DNA of 36,957 nt. Source: Fuchsiella alkaliacetigena (GTDB lineage: Bacteria > Bacillota > Halanaerobiia > Halobacteroidales > Acetohalobiaceae). The notes below the pieces were generated by a model. That model worked only from the letters and a program-made list of their open reading frames with translations, was not told the origin of the DNA and made no database searches. The DNA lies in NCBI RefSeq assembly GCF_023227765.1, contig NZ_JALKBZ010000025.1:1-36957 (forward strand). Reading direction: 5' to 3'. Of the stretch, positions 16,175 to 23,123 are shown one piece after another. Numbering within the stretch: position 1 is the first letter of the stretch; the number at the start of each line of letters is the position of its first letter. Made by a program: the position numbers and the translations under genes.

Positions 16175-18373
16175 GTGAAGAGGCTATTTTGTTTATTAAT
16201 TTTAAGCTGTTTACTATTTCTTCTTGCAGTACCGATTGCGGCCCAAGAAAACAATAGGGATCTGGTAATATTTACTATAGATCGGGTCAGTTTAAACCAG
16301 ATACAGGCAGCAGAAACTCCTAATTTGGATCTGCTAATGGAAGAAGGTGCTTTAGGATTGATGAATACTCGCACTGCTGGAGGTTTAACTTCTCCTAATG
16401 CTTACTTAACTATTGGAGCTGGACAGAGAGCGGTAGCCGGAGGAGCTGGTAATTATAGCTTCAATATCGATCTGGATTGGCAAGGTCGATCGGTAAAAGA
16501 GCTGTACAGAGCTAAAACTGCTAATCAGCCTGAGGAAGCTGAAGTAGTTAATATCAGGTTAGCAGAGTTAATTCAGCAGAATCAGAGAAGTGATTACCAG
16601 GCTCAACCTGGTTTTTTAGGGGACCAGCTCCAGGAAGCAGATAAAAAAATAGCTGTTATTGGCAATAGCGATTACTTAGATAAAAGTACTGAGTATAACT
16701 TAGGTAGAGAGGCAGCTTTATTAGGAATGGATAGCCAAGGAAAAATTGCTTTAGGGGATATTGGTCAGCAAACTGTGCTGAATACTGACCAATATCCCTT
16801 TATTTTTTTGACTGACCATAGTTATCTATTGAGCAAGTTTAAGGAGTATCGCTCTCAAGCGGAGTTAATTATAGTTGAGTCTGGAGATACGGCCCGAGCA
16901 GACACTCTTTATGGCAGCTACTCTCCAGAGGAGTTTAACAGTTTTAAGCTACAAAGCTTGGAAAGGGTTGATAATTTATTAGGAAAGTTATTGGCAGAAT
17001 TAGATTTGGAACAAGAGAGGATAATGGTACTTACTCCTACTCCAGCAGCTGAAGCTAGAAGAGAGGGCCAGAATTTGGTTCCCGTTATTTTAGCTGGCTC
17101 AGAAATAGAGTCTGGTTTATTAACAACTAGTACTATTAGGAGAACAGGACTGATTAGCAATTTAGACATAACTCCTGTTATTTTAGATTTATTGGGGTTA
17201 AGTCAGCAATCAGTCCAGGATTCTATACATATTTCAAGCAGCGCTTCTCCTTTAGTCGAGCTTCAGGATTTGGAAGAACAGATTAAAAAGACTTTTTCTT
17301 GGCGCCCCATACTGATTAAAAGCTTTATTTTAAGCCAAATAGTTGTTTTAATATTAGCGGTTTTGTTAGTTATATTTAAGCCTCAATCTTTATTATTTTT
17401 ATTTAATTTCGTAGAACATTTGCTTTTGATTTTATTAATTATTCCTTTCTTTTTTCTCTTTTCTTCTTTCTTTTTAGGGATTAATCTGTATCTAGCAATA
17501 GCTGTTTTTTTAGTATTGAGTTTGATAATTGCTTATCTGTTGAAGAGATTAGAGTTTGATAATTTAGATCCCTTATTAATAACTGCTAGTTTAATTTCCT
17601 GCTTATTAATTATTGATCTTTGGACAGGAGCTAGGCTGATTAGGAGTTCGGTGTTGGGTTATTCACCGATAATTGGAGCTAGATTTTACGGCTTAGGTAA
17701 TGAATTTATGGGAATGTTGATTGGAGCTGTGTTGATAGGAAGTACAGGCCTTATAGATAGATTTCCAGCTTTACAAAAGTATAGCAAGTATATTTTAGGG
17801 AGTAGCTTTTTTTTAGTAGCCTTTACTATAGGCCATCCTAGACTAGGAGCTAATTTCGGAGGGCTAATAACTTCTGTGTTAGCTTTTGTATTTACTTATT
17901 TATTGATTATAGATTATAGCTTTAATTTAAAGTCAGTTATTAAGGCCTTAGTGATTATATCTTTGGGAATTGTCGGGGTTATATTAGCTGATTTGTTGCT
18001 TCCTACTACAGAAACTACTCATATAGGCCAGACTGTTTTATTAATGAAAAATGAGGGTTTTAAAGAGGTATTCAATATTCTTTCTAGAAAATTAAGTATG
18101 AATTTAAAGTTATTAAGATGGACTATTTGGACTCAGGTAGTAGTAGCTTTTATAGTAATTTTAGCATTTTTATTTAAGTATCCTTTAGGAATAGTAAAAA
18201 ATTTAATCCAGGACTATCCCTATTTATGTTATGGTTTTAGTGGGGTAATCTGGGGGAGTGTGGTAGCTATGCTGGTTAATGATTCGGGGATAGTGGCTAC
18301 AGCTACTTTGTTGTTATTTCCAGTGCTTAGCTTTGTTTATTTAGTTATGCAAAGGATTGATTTAGCGAATTAA
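16175..18373 (+). CDS. Alkaline-phosphatase-superfamily-like polytopic membrane protein
   Basis: A 732-residue protein from GTG 16175, 10 bases after GGAG. A signal peptide or anchor (about 1-23) precedes an extracytoplasmic domain (about 25-370) that looks like the alkaline-phosphatase/sulfatase fold: FTIDRVSL with Asp36, ETPNLDLLMEEGALGLMNTR, then LTSPNAYLTIGAG at the nucleophile position. The late metal-site motif, normally SDHG-like, reads LTPTPAAEARREG, so the metal centre may be incomplete. Residues about 375-732 form some ten membrane helices with conserved-looking loops (YGLGNEFMG, GHPRLGANFGG, NDSGIVA). Domain order recalls enzymes that move phospho-groups on lipids or surface glycans. 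Function unknown; inserted into the alaS-ruvX string. Confidence 0.7.
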   Translation: MKRLFCLLILSCLLFLLAVPIAAQENNRDLVIFTIDRVSLNQIQAAETPNLDLLMEEGALGLMNTRTAGGLTSPNAYLTIGAGQRAVAGGAGNYSFNIDLDWQGRSVKELYRAKTANQPEEAEVVNIRLAELIQQNQRSDYQAQPGFLGDQLQEADKKIAVIGNSDYLDKSTEYNLGREAALLGMDSQGKIALGDIGQQTVLNTDQYPFIFLTDHSYLLSKFKEYRSQAELIIVESGDTARADTLYGSYSPEEFNSFKLQSLERVDNLLGKLLAELDLEQERIMVLTPTPAAEARREGQNLVPVILAGSEIESGLLTTSTIRRTGLISNLDITPVILDLLGLSQQSVQDSIHISSSASPLVELQDLEEQIKKTFSWRPILIKSFILSQIVVLILAVLLVIFKPQSLLFLFNFVEHLLLILLIIPFFFLFSSFFLGINLYLAIAVFLVLSLIIAYLLKRLEFDNLDPLLITASLISCLLIIDLWTGARLIRSSVLGYSPIIGARFYGLGNEFMGMLIGAVLIGSTGLIDRFPALQKYSKYILGSSFFLVAFTIGHPRLGANFGGLITSVLAFVFTYLLIIDYSFNLKSVIKALVIISLGIVGVILADLLLPTTETTHIGQTVLLMKNEGFKEVFNILSRKLSMNLKLLRWTIWTQVVVAFIVILAFLFKYPLGIVKNLIQDYPYLCYGFSGVIWGSVVAMLVNDSGIVATATLLLFPVLSFVYLVMQRIDLAN

Positions 18374-18387
18374 GAGAGGAGTGGATA

Positions 18388-18795
18388 ATGCGAACTTTAG
18401 GTTTGGACTTGGGAGAACAAAGGATTGGAGTGGCCGTTAGTGATGCTTTAGGCTGGACTGCTCAAGGAGAAAGAGTGATTGAAAATACTTCTTGGGAGCA
18501 GGTAGTGGCTGAACTTAAGTCTATAATTGTCGAAAAAGAGGTAGGAAAGGTTGTAGTAGGTTTGCCTAAGAACATGAATGGTAGCTTAGGACCTAGAGCT
18601 GAAAAGACTTTGGAATTTGTGGCTAGGTTAAAGGAAGAGCTAGAACTGCCAGTTATTACTTGGGATGAAAGACTGTCTACTTTAGCAGCCCAAAGAACTT
18701 TGTTAGCAGCAGATGTGAGTAGAAAGAAAAGGAAACAGGTGATAGATAAAATGGCAGCAGTGATTATTTTGCAGAATTACTTAGACAGCCAATAA
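18388..18795 (+). CDS. ruvX: Holliday junction resolvase-like protein RuvX (YqgF)
   Basis: A 135-residue RNase H-fold protein. The N-terminal LGLDLGEQRIGVAVSD carries the first catalytic Asp, VVVGLPKNMNGSLGPRAE follows, and TWDERLSTLAAQ plus the end segment KKRKQVIDKMAAVIILQNYLD supply the other acidic residues. Family members process 16S rRNA 5' ends in E. coli or cut branched DNA. RBS AGAGGAG. It lies 14 bases after the membrane protein gene and 22 bases before the DUF1292 gene, in its usual Firmicute setting. Confidence 0.94.
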   Translation: MRTLGLDLGEQRIGVAVSDALGWTAQGERVIENTSWEQVVAELKSIIVEKEVGKVVVGLPKNMNGSLGPRAEKTLEFVARLKEELELPVITWDERLSTLAAQRTLLAADVSRKKRKQVIDKMAAVIILQNYLDSQ

Positions 18796-18817
18796 GCTTT
18801 AGAAAGGGTGATGGAGG

Positions 18818-19099
18818 ATGTCAAAAGAAGGTAAAATTACTAAGCTTGATTTGGAAGCAGGTGTTTTAGTATTAGAGAATGCCCAAGGTAAAGTGATTGA
18901 GTTTTCTATTGAAGAGGAACTGGAAATTGAAGATGATAAATACTTTATATCTGTGGAAAAAGAAGCAGAAGAGGTGGCTGAAGGTTATGCTTTTAGATTG
19001 GATAAAGATGAAGCGGGAGTGGAGGTTTTAGTACCAGTAGTAGATGAAGAAGAATTAGATAAAATTCAAGCTGAAATAGAGGCTCTTCGTCAAAATTAG
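18818..19099 (+). CDS. DUF1292 family protein (YrzB-like)
   Basis: A 93-residue acidic cytosolic protein. The pattern of an N-terminal beta-rich half (KVIEFSIEEELEIEDDKYF) followed by AFRLDKDEAGVEVLVPVVDEEELDKIQAEIEAL is the DUF1292 signature; members sit beside ruvX throughout Firmicutes. No biochemical role is known. The ATG at 18818 follows AAAGGGTG by 8 bases. A hairpin at 19110-19169 lies downstream. Confidence 0.88.
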   Translation: MSKEGKITKLDLEAGVLVLENAQGKVIEFSIEEELEIEDDKYFISVEKEAEEVAEGYAFRLDKDEAGVEVLVPVVDEEELDKIQAEIEALRQN

Positions 19100-19109
19100 C
19101 CTTTAAAAG

Positions 19110-19169
19110 TATAAAGCCCCAAGAAAATGGAGATACTAGTAGTAAATCCAAGGCAAGGGGGGCTTTATA
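19110..19169 (+). promoter_or_regulatory. Long-range stem hiding the next ribosome site
   Basis: An 11-base arm TATAAAGCCCC (19110-19120) is exactly complementary to 19159-19169. The 3' arm contains half of the G-run used as ribosome site by the downstream gene and reaches its ATG at 19169. The 38-base loop is large. It could act as a terminator remnant of the DUF1292 gene or as translational control. Confidence 0.5.
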
Positions 19170-19480
19170 TGTTATTAAGAGAATGTTTTTTAGAAGATCG
19201 ATACTTTAGGATTGAAAGTACAACTCATGCTCTGCAACGGATGAAGGAACGAGGTATTGAAAGTACTTTGGTAACTGGGATTATTCTCAGTCTAGAAGAT
19301 AAGCTGTTGGAATATAATAATTCTGGTAAGGAAATAGCGATTTTAGACCAACAGAATAATTTGGCTGTTATAATTGAAGTTCGACAGGGGAAGGCAGTAG
19401 TGATCACAGTAATTGACAGGGCTAATATACATATTAAGGATGGTACTTTATTAGAAGAGATAGCTGAAGAAATAGCTTAA
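19169..19480 (+). CDS. DUF4258-like small protein
   Basis: A 103-residue protein from ATG 19169, with GGGGGG 7-8 bases upstream; an in-frame ATG at 19127 lacks a site. The N-terminal half contains RIESTTHALQRMKERGI, the His/Arg pattern of DUF4258, a family distantly related to RelE/BrnT-type toxins. The rest is a beta-rich segment (EIAILDQQNNLAVIIEVRQGKAVVITVID). No antitoxin-like gene is adjacent, so a toxin role is not supported. It is an extra gene in the otherwise conserved ruvX-mltG string, followed by a strong terminator. Confidence 0.65.
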   Translation: MLLRECFLEDRYFRIESTTHALQRMKERGIESTLVTGIILSLEDKLLEYNNSGKEIAILDQQNNLAVIIEVRQGKAVVITVIDRANIHIKDGTLLEEIAEEIA

Positions 19481-19502
19481 GAAAAGTTTAACTTGCAGAT
19501 TT

Positions 19503-19537
19503 GCAGATTGGTTATCGGAATTTCGATAACCATCTGC
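19503..19537 (+). terminator. Terminator before mltG
   Basis: Arms GCAGAT (19503-19508) plus GGTTATCG (19510-19517) pair with CGATAACC and ATCTGC (19524-19537), with one bulged T and a 6-base loop, followed by TTTTTT. Strong intrinsic terminator, separating mltG and later genes from the alaS transcript. Confidence 0.92.
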
Positions 19538-19627
19538 TTTTTTATATTTGATTTGCTAAATTAAAAGTAATTGTTTATAATTAAGTAAAGAATTTAGCTT
19601 TAATTAGTCTGCAAGGAGTGAGGTTAT

Positions 19628-20659
19628 TTGCTAAAATTAAAGAGTGGCGGGGTAAAGAAAAGATTAATTTTTTTGTTAATTATAGTTATTTTGTTGTTTG
19701 GTGGAAGTGGTATTTATTATTTGAGTAGTCCTGTTGAAGAAGAGCAGGTTAAACAGCAGCAAGTGGAGATTAAAGCTGGAATGAGCAGTAATCAGGTGGC
19801 TGCAACTTTAGCGGAAGCGGGATTAATTAGAGAGCCGCTATTATTTAGAGCAGCAGTTAGGATAAGAGGAGTAGAACATCGTTTACAGAGCGGTTATTAT
19901 GATTTTAATACGGCTATGTCGCTTAATGAAATAATAGATAGTATGGTAATGGGAAGAGTTTTTAAGCAGCAGTTCACTATTCCGGAAGGGGCTACTGTGG
20001 AAAGCATAGCTCAGCGAATAGCTACCCAAACTGATGTTGAGGCTGAAGATTTTTTAACAGCAGCGGAAAGATTGAGCCAGGATTTTAAGCTTTTGCAAGA
20101 TTATGATCTTAGTCAGCGCAAATATCCTTTGGAGGGGTATCTTTTTCCTGATACTTATCGAGTTGTTCGTGGAGTTAGCAGCGATAAATTAGTTGAAGTG
20201 ATGCTTAGACAGTTTATGGCTAAACTGGATGGTGAGTTGTGGGCCCAAATTGAAGAAAGCGAATATAAGGTGGATGAGATTATAAATATTGCTTCTTTAA
20301 TTGAAGGTGAGGCTAAATATGATCAGGAAAGAGAACTGATTGCTGGGGTTATCTATAATCGTCTAGAGAAGGGAATGCGCTTACAGTTAGATGCTACTGT
20401 TCAGTATGCTTTGTCTGAACGCAAAGATAGGATTTTATATAGAGATTTGGAGATTGAGTCTCCTTATAATACATATCGTGTTGCTGGTTTGCCTCCGGGC
20501 CCGATCAATAATCCTGGTTTAGCTTCAATTAAAGCAGCTTTGAATCCAGCAGAAACCGATTACTTATATTACTTTGCTTTAGAGGATGGAAGCCATAAGT
20601 TTAGTAAAAGCTATCAAGAACATCTTCGTTTGCAGAATGAATTAAGGTATTCAGATTAG
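19628..20659 (+). CDS. mltG: Endolytic murein transglycosylase MltG
   Basis: A 343-residue membrane-anchored enzyme that cuts nascent peptidoglycan strands on the outer face. One membrane segment (about 11-33) precedes a LysM-like part (IKAGMSSNQVAATLAEAGLI) and the YceG catalytic domain. The expected active-site Glu is Glu226 in IASLIEGEAK, followed by RELIAGVIYNRL and AGLPPGPINNPGLASIKAALNP. TTG start at 19628 with AAGGAG 10 bases upstream. It heads a new transcript with trmR, trhP and a DUF4911 gene, matching yrrL-yrrM-yrrN/O in Bacillus. Confidence 0.95.
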   Translation: MLKLKSGGVKKRLIFLLIIVILLFGGSGIYYLSSPVEEEQVKQQQVEIKAGMSSNQVAATLAEAGLIREPLLFRAAVRIRGVEHRLQSGYYDFNTAMSLNEIIDSMVMGRVFKQQFTIPEGATVESIAQRIATQTDVEAEDFLTAAERLSQDFKLLQDYDLSQRKYPLEGYLFPDTYRVVRGVSSDKLVEVMLRQFMAKLDGELWAQIEESEYKVDEIINIASLIEGEAKYDQERELIAGVIYNRLEKGMRLQLDATVQYALSERKDRILYRDLEIESPYNTYRVAGLPPGPINNPGLASIKAALNPAETDYLYYFALEDGSHKFSKSYQEHLRLQNELRYSD

Positions 20660-20682
20660 AATAAGAAATAGGAAGTGGTAGG

Positions 20683-21336
20683 ATGAGTAAGAATATATTA
20701 ACAGATTTTGTGAATGAACATCTACAGGAAATTACTCCAGAACCTAGTGAAGATTTAAAGCGCTTACAAGAAGAGGCTTTAGCAAAAGATATTCCTATTA
20801 TTGATACTGAAGTAGGGGAGTTTTTGTCTTTGCTGATTGCCATTCAAAGACCGCAAAAAATACTGGAGTTAGGAACCGGGACCGGCTATTCTACTTTGTG
20901 GTTAGCTAAGGATAATCAAGCCCAGATAGTAACTATTGAGTTAAAGGAGCGAGAAGCTAAAGTAGCTAGAAAAAACTTTGCAGAACTGGGCTTAGAAAAT
21001 AGAGTTGAATTATTAGTTGGAGATGCGGTGCAGATAATGGCTGATTTACAGCAGGAGTTTGATCTGGTTTTTATTGATGCAGCTAAAGGGCAGTATGTGG
21101 AGTATTTAGAGAAAGCTTTAGCGGTAACCAAAGAGCAAGGGGTAATTGTAGCCGATAATATTCTCTTTAAAGGAATGATCAGCAATGATGAGCTGATGCA
21201 TCCTCGCTATGATACTTTGGTTTATAGGTTGCGCGAGTATATAGATAGAGTTATGGAAGATCCAGGCTTGAAGTCATCTATTTTACCTTTAGGTGATGGC
21301 TTGGCAATTAGTTTGAAGTTGGGGGATGATGTTTAA
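20683..21336 (+). CDS. trmR: tRNA 5-hydroxyuridine O-methyltransferase TrmR (YrrM)
   Basis: A 217-residue class I SAM methyltransferase of the O-methyltransferase family 3. Seen: the SAM-binding ILELGTGTGYSTLWLA (about 65-80), an acidic IELKERE end of strand 2, and DLVFIDAAKGQYVEYLE with metal-binding Asp. In Bacillus the protein in this position (YrrM/TrmR) methylates 5-hydroxyuridine at tRNA position 34 to 5-methoxyuridine. The next gene, sharing one base with its stop, encodes the U32-type hydroxylase expected to make its substrate, which supports this assignment over a catechol-type methyltransferase. Confidence 0.85.
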   Translation: MSKNILTDFVNEHLQEITPEPSEDLKRLQEEALAKDIPIIDTEVGEFLSLLIAIQRPQKILELGTGTGYSTLWLAKDNQAQIVTIELKEREAKVARKNFAELGLENRVELLVGDAVQIMADLQQEFDLVFIDAAKGQYVEYLEKALAVTKEQGVIVADNILFKGMISNDELMHPRYDTLVYRLREYIDRVMEDPGLKSSILPLGDGLAISLKLGDDV

Positions 21337-22553
21337 TGAGTAAAGCTGAACTATTAGCTCCAGCTGGAAATTTGGAAAAGCTGAAGATAGCTGTTCTTTA
21401 TGGAGCTGATGCGGTTTATGTAGGTGGACAGCAGTATGGACTGCGTCAAGCAGCTGATAACTTTGAGGTTGAAGAGTTAGAGGAGGCTTTGGACTTTGCT
21501 CACTCGCGAGGGGTTAAGCTTTATGTAACTTTAAATATGATCCCTCATAATCAGGATTTAGTAGGGCTAAAGGAGTATGTAAATACCTTAGCAGAGCTAG
21601 GAGTAGATGCGGTAATTGTAGCTGATCCAGGAGTACTAAGTGTTGTGCAAAAGGTAGCACCTGAACTGGAGATTCATTTGAGTACTCAGGCTAATAATGT
21701 TAACTGGCAAAGTGTGAATTTTTGGGCTAAGCAGGGAGTTAAGAGAGTTATTCTAGCTAGAGAGCTTAATCTAGGAGAGATTAAGGAAATTAATCAGCGA
21801 GTAGAGGTGGATACTGAGGCCTTTATTCACGGGGCCATGTGTATCTCCTATTCAGGTCGTTGTTTACTGAGTAACTATTTGGTGAATCGAGACTCCAATC
21901 GGGGCCAGTGTGCTCACTCCTGTCGCTGGAACTATAGCTTAGTAGAGGAACAAAGACCAGGCCAGTACCATCCGGTTTTTGAAGATCAAAGCGGCACCTA
22001 TATCTTTAACTCTAAAGATCTGTGCATGATAGAGTATATTCCCGAGTTAATGGCTACTGGGCTAAGTAGCTTTAAGATAGAAGGGCGAATGAAAAGTATT
22101 AACTATGTAGCTACGGTGACTAATATTTATCGACAGGCTATAGATACTTATTTAGCTGCTCCGGGGGAGTATCAGTTTCAAAAAGAGTGGTTAACGGAGT
22201 TACAAAAGATTAGTCATCGTCATTACAGTACTGGCTTTTATTTGGGGGAGCCGGGCCCGGCAGGACAGAACTACGACTCTTCGGCTTATCTGCGTAACTA
22301 TGACTTTATGGGCTTAGTACAGGAGTATCTGCCGGCTAGCCAAGAAGCAGTAGTTGAGGTTAGAAATAAGTTCTTTGTTAATGATGTAGTTGAGTTTTTT
22401 GGTCCTGAGACTGATACTTTTACTCAGCCTTTAGAATATATTAAAAATGAGGAAGGAGAGCTAATTGTTGATGCTCCCCATCCCCATCAGTTGATTACTA
22501 TACCAGTTAGCCAACCGGTACAGAAGTATGATTTGCTTAGAAGGGAGAAATAG
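21336..22553 (+). CDS. trhP: U32 family peptidase, probable tRNA hydroxylation protein TrhP
   Basis: A 405-residue protein with the U32 pattern: ELLAPAGNLEKLKIAVLYGADAVYVGG at the start, then EAFIHGAMCISYSGRCLLSNYL, the Cys-rich GQCAHSCRW and FKIEGRMKS. In enterobacteria and Bacillus, proteins of this type (TrhP, formerly YrrN/YrrO) make 5-hydroxyuridine at the tRNA wobble base using prephenate and an Fe-S cluster bound by Cys. Bacillus has two neighbouring copies; only one is present here. Start ATG overlaps the trmR stop by one base. Confidence 0.85.
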   Translation: MSKAELLAPAGNLEKLKIAVLYGADAVYVGGQQYGLRQAADNFEVEELEEALDFAHSRGVKLYVTLNMIPHNQDLVGLKEYVNTLAELGVDAVIVADPGVLSVVQKVAPELEIHLSTQANNVNWQSVNFWAKQGVKRVILARELNLGEIKEINQRVEVDTEAFIHGAMCISYSGRCLLSNYLVNRDSNRGQCAHSCRWNYSLVEEQRPGQYHPVFEDQSGTYIFNSKDLCMIEYIPELMATGLSSFKIEGRMKSINYVATVTNIYRQAIDTYLAAPGEYQFQKEWLTELQKISHRHYSTGFYLGEPGPAGQNYDSSAYLRNYDFMGLVQEYLPASQEAVVEVRNKFFVNDVVEFFGPETDTFTQPLEYIKNEEGELIVDAPHPHQLITIPVSQPVQKYDLLRREK

Positions 22554-22560
22554 GACTAGT

Positions 22561-22782
22561 ATGAAGACTGTCAGGATTAAAGTAGAGGTAGAAAAGTCAG
22601 AAATGGCCTTTGTTGATGAAATATTTAAGGCTTATGAGGGATTAGCTATGGTAACTATTCTCGGTGGAGAACGAGGATTGATAGAGCTAAAACTATCACC
22701 TAGTACTAAAGAAGATGTACTGGCTATTTTAGACGATTTAGCCGATAAGATTGAATTGAAGATTTTAAAAATAATAGAATGA
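22561..22782 (+). CDS. DUF4911 domain protein
   Basis: A 73-residue protein from ATG 22561, 7 bases after the U32 gene; an earlier in-frame ATG at 22528 lies inside that gene and is less likely. Seen: a ferredoxin-like alternating pattern with MKTVRIKVEVEKSEMAFVDEIFKAYEGLAMVTI and ELKLSPSTKEDVLAILDDLA. It matches the small DUF4911 family that often follows U32 genes in clostridia and halanaerobes. No role is established; a helper of tRNA modification is a reasonable guess from context only. Confidence 0.7.
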   Translation: MKTVRIKVEVEKSEMAFVDEIFKAYEGLAMVTILGGERGLIELKLSPSTKEDVLAILDDLADKIELKILKIIE

Positions 22783-22798
22783 ATTTGCTAGGACAGGC

Positions 22799-22827
22799 AC
22801 AGCTTTTATTTCTGGCCCATATAAATA
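22799..22827 (+). promoter_or_regulatory. Weak candidate mother-cell (sigma-E/K type) promoter for sigK
   Basis: An AC dinucleotide at 22799-22800 is followed after 17 bases by CATA (22818-22821) and then TA, loosely like the sigma-K pattern AC-N16/17-CATAnnnTA, but with one extra base in the last gap. It lies about 40 bases before the sigK ATG. No sigma-A promoter is evident there. Low certainty. Confidence 0.2.
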
Positions 22828-22865
22828 TAACTAGACTATCTTTTTCTTAGGGAGGGATAAGCTAA

Positions 22866-23123
22866 ATGCCTGGTTTATTGATTGAAATAGGCAACAACTT
22901 TTTAAAGGGAATTATGTTGTTAGTCTCTTATGTGAAGAAGAATAATGCTTTTCCTCATCCTCTAGAGCCAGAAGAAGAAAAGGAGTATCTAGAACGATTA
23001 AAGGAGGGTGAGGAAGAGGTTAAAGATATTTTGATTGAGCATAACTTGCGTTTGGTAGCTCATATTGTTAAAAAATTTGATAAGGCTAATTTATGGCTAT
23101 TACAAAACTTTTACCCTTTATAA
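22866..23123 (+). CDS. sigK: sigK 5' part: N-terminal piece of pro-sigma-K
   Basis: An 85-codon frame whose first 75 codons are the N-terminus of the late mother-cell sigma factor. Residues 1-21 are a hydrophobic pro-sequence ending LLVS, then Tyr22 begins YVKKNNAFPHPLEP, matching the processed start of Bacillus sigma-K. Next come EEEKEYLERLKEG and ILIEHNLRLVAHIVKKF (sigma region 2 start). After codon 75 (GCTAAT core, 23085-23090) the reading enters the inserted element and ends after ten unrelated residues. Strong site GGGAGGG before the ATG. By itself this piece cannot work; it needs excision of the 23085-25072 element to join 25073-25549. The pro-sequence implies processing by a SpoIVFB-type protease. 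Confidence 0.93.
   Translation: MPGLLIEIGNNFLKGIMLLVSYVKKNNAFPHPLEPEEEKEYLERLKEGEEEVKDILIEHNLRLVAHIVKKFDKANLWLLQNFYPL
23085..23090 (+). repeat. Left junction core (attL side), GCTAAT
   Basis: Direct copy of the 6-base sequence also found at 25073-25078. Reads Ala-Asn in the sigK frame after KKFDK. Outside flank is sigK; inside flank begins TTATGGCTATTACAAAA. Confidence 0.85.

Noticed and set aside
19169-19480. Toxin-antitoxin pair
   Set aside because: The DUF4258-like protein has no adjacent antitoxin-like gene; a terminator and mltG follow.
20916-21185. Minus-strand open frame opposite trmR (and similar ones opposite korA, ruvX-region, ilvA and glpK genes)
   Set aside because: Each lies entirely within a well-recognised gene on the other strand and has no family features.
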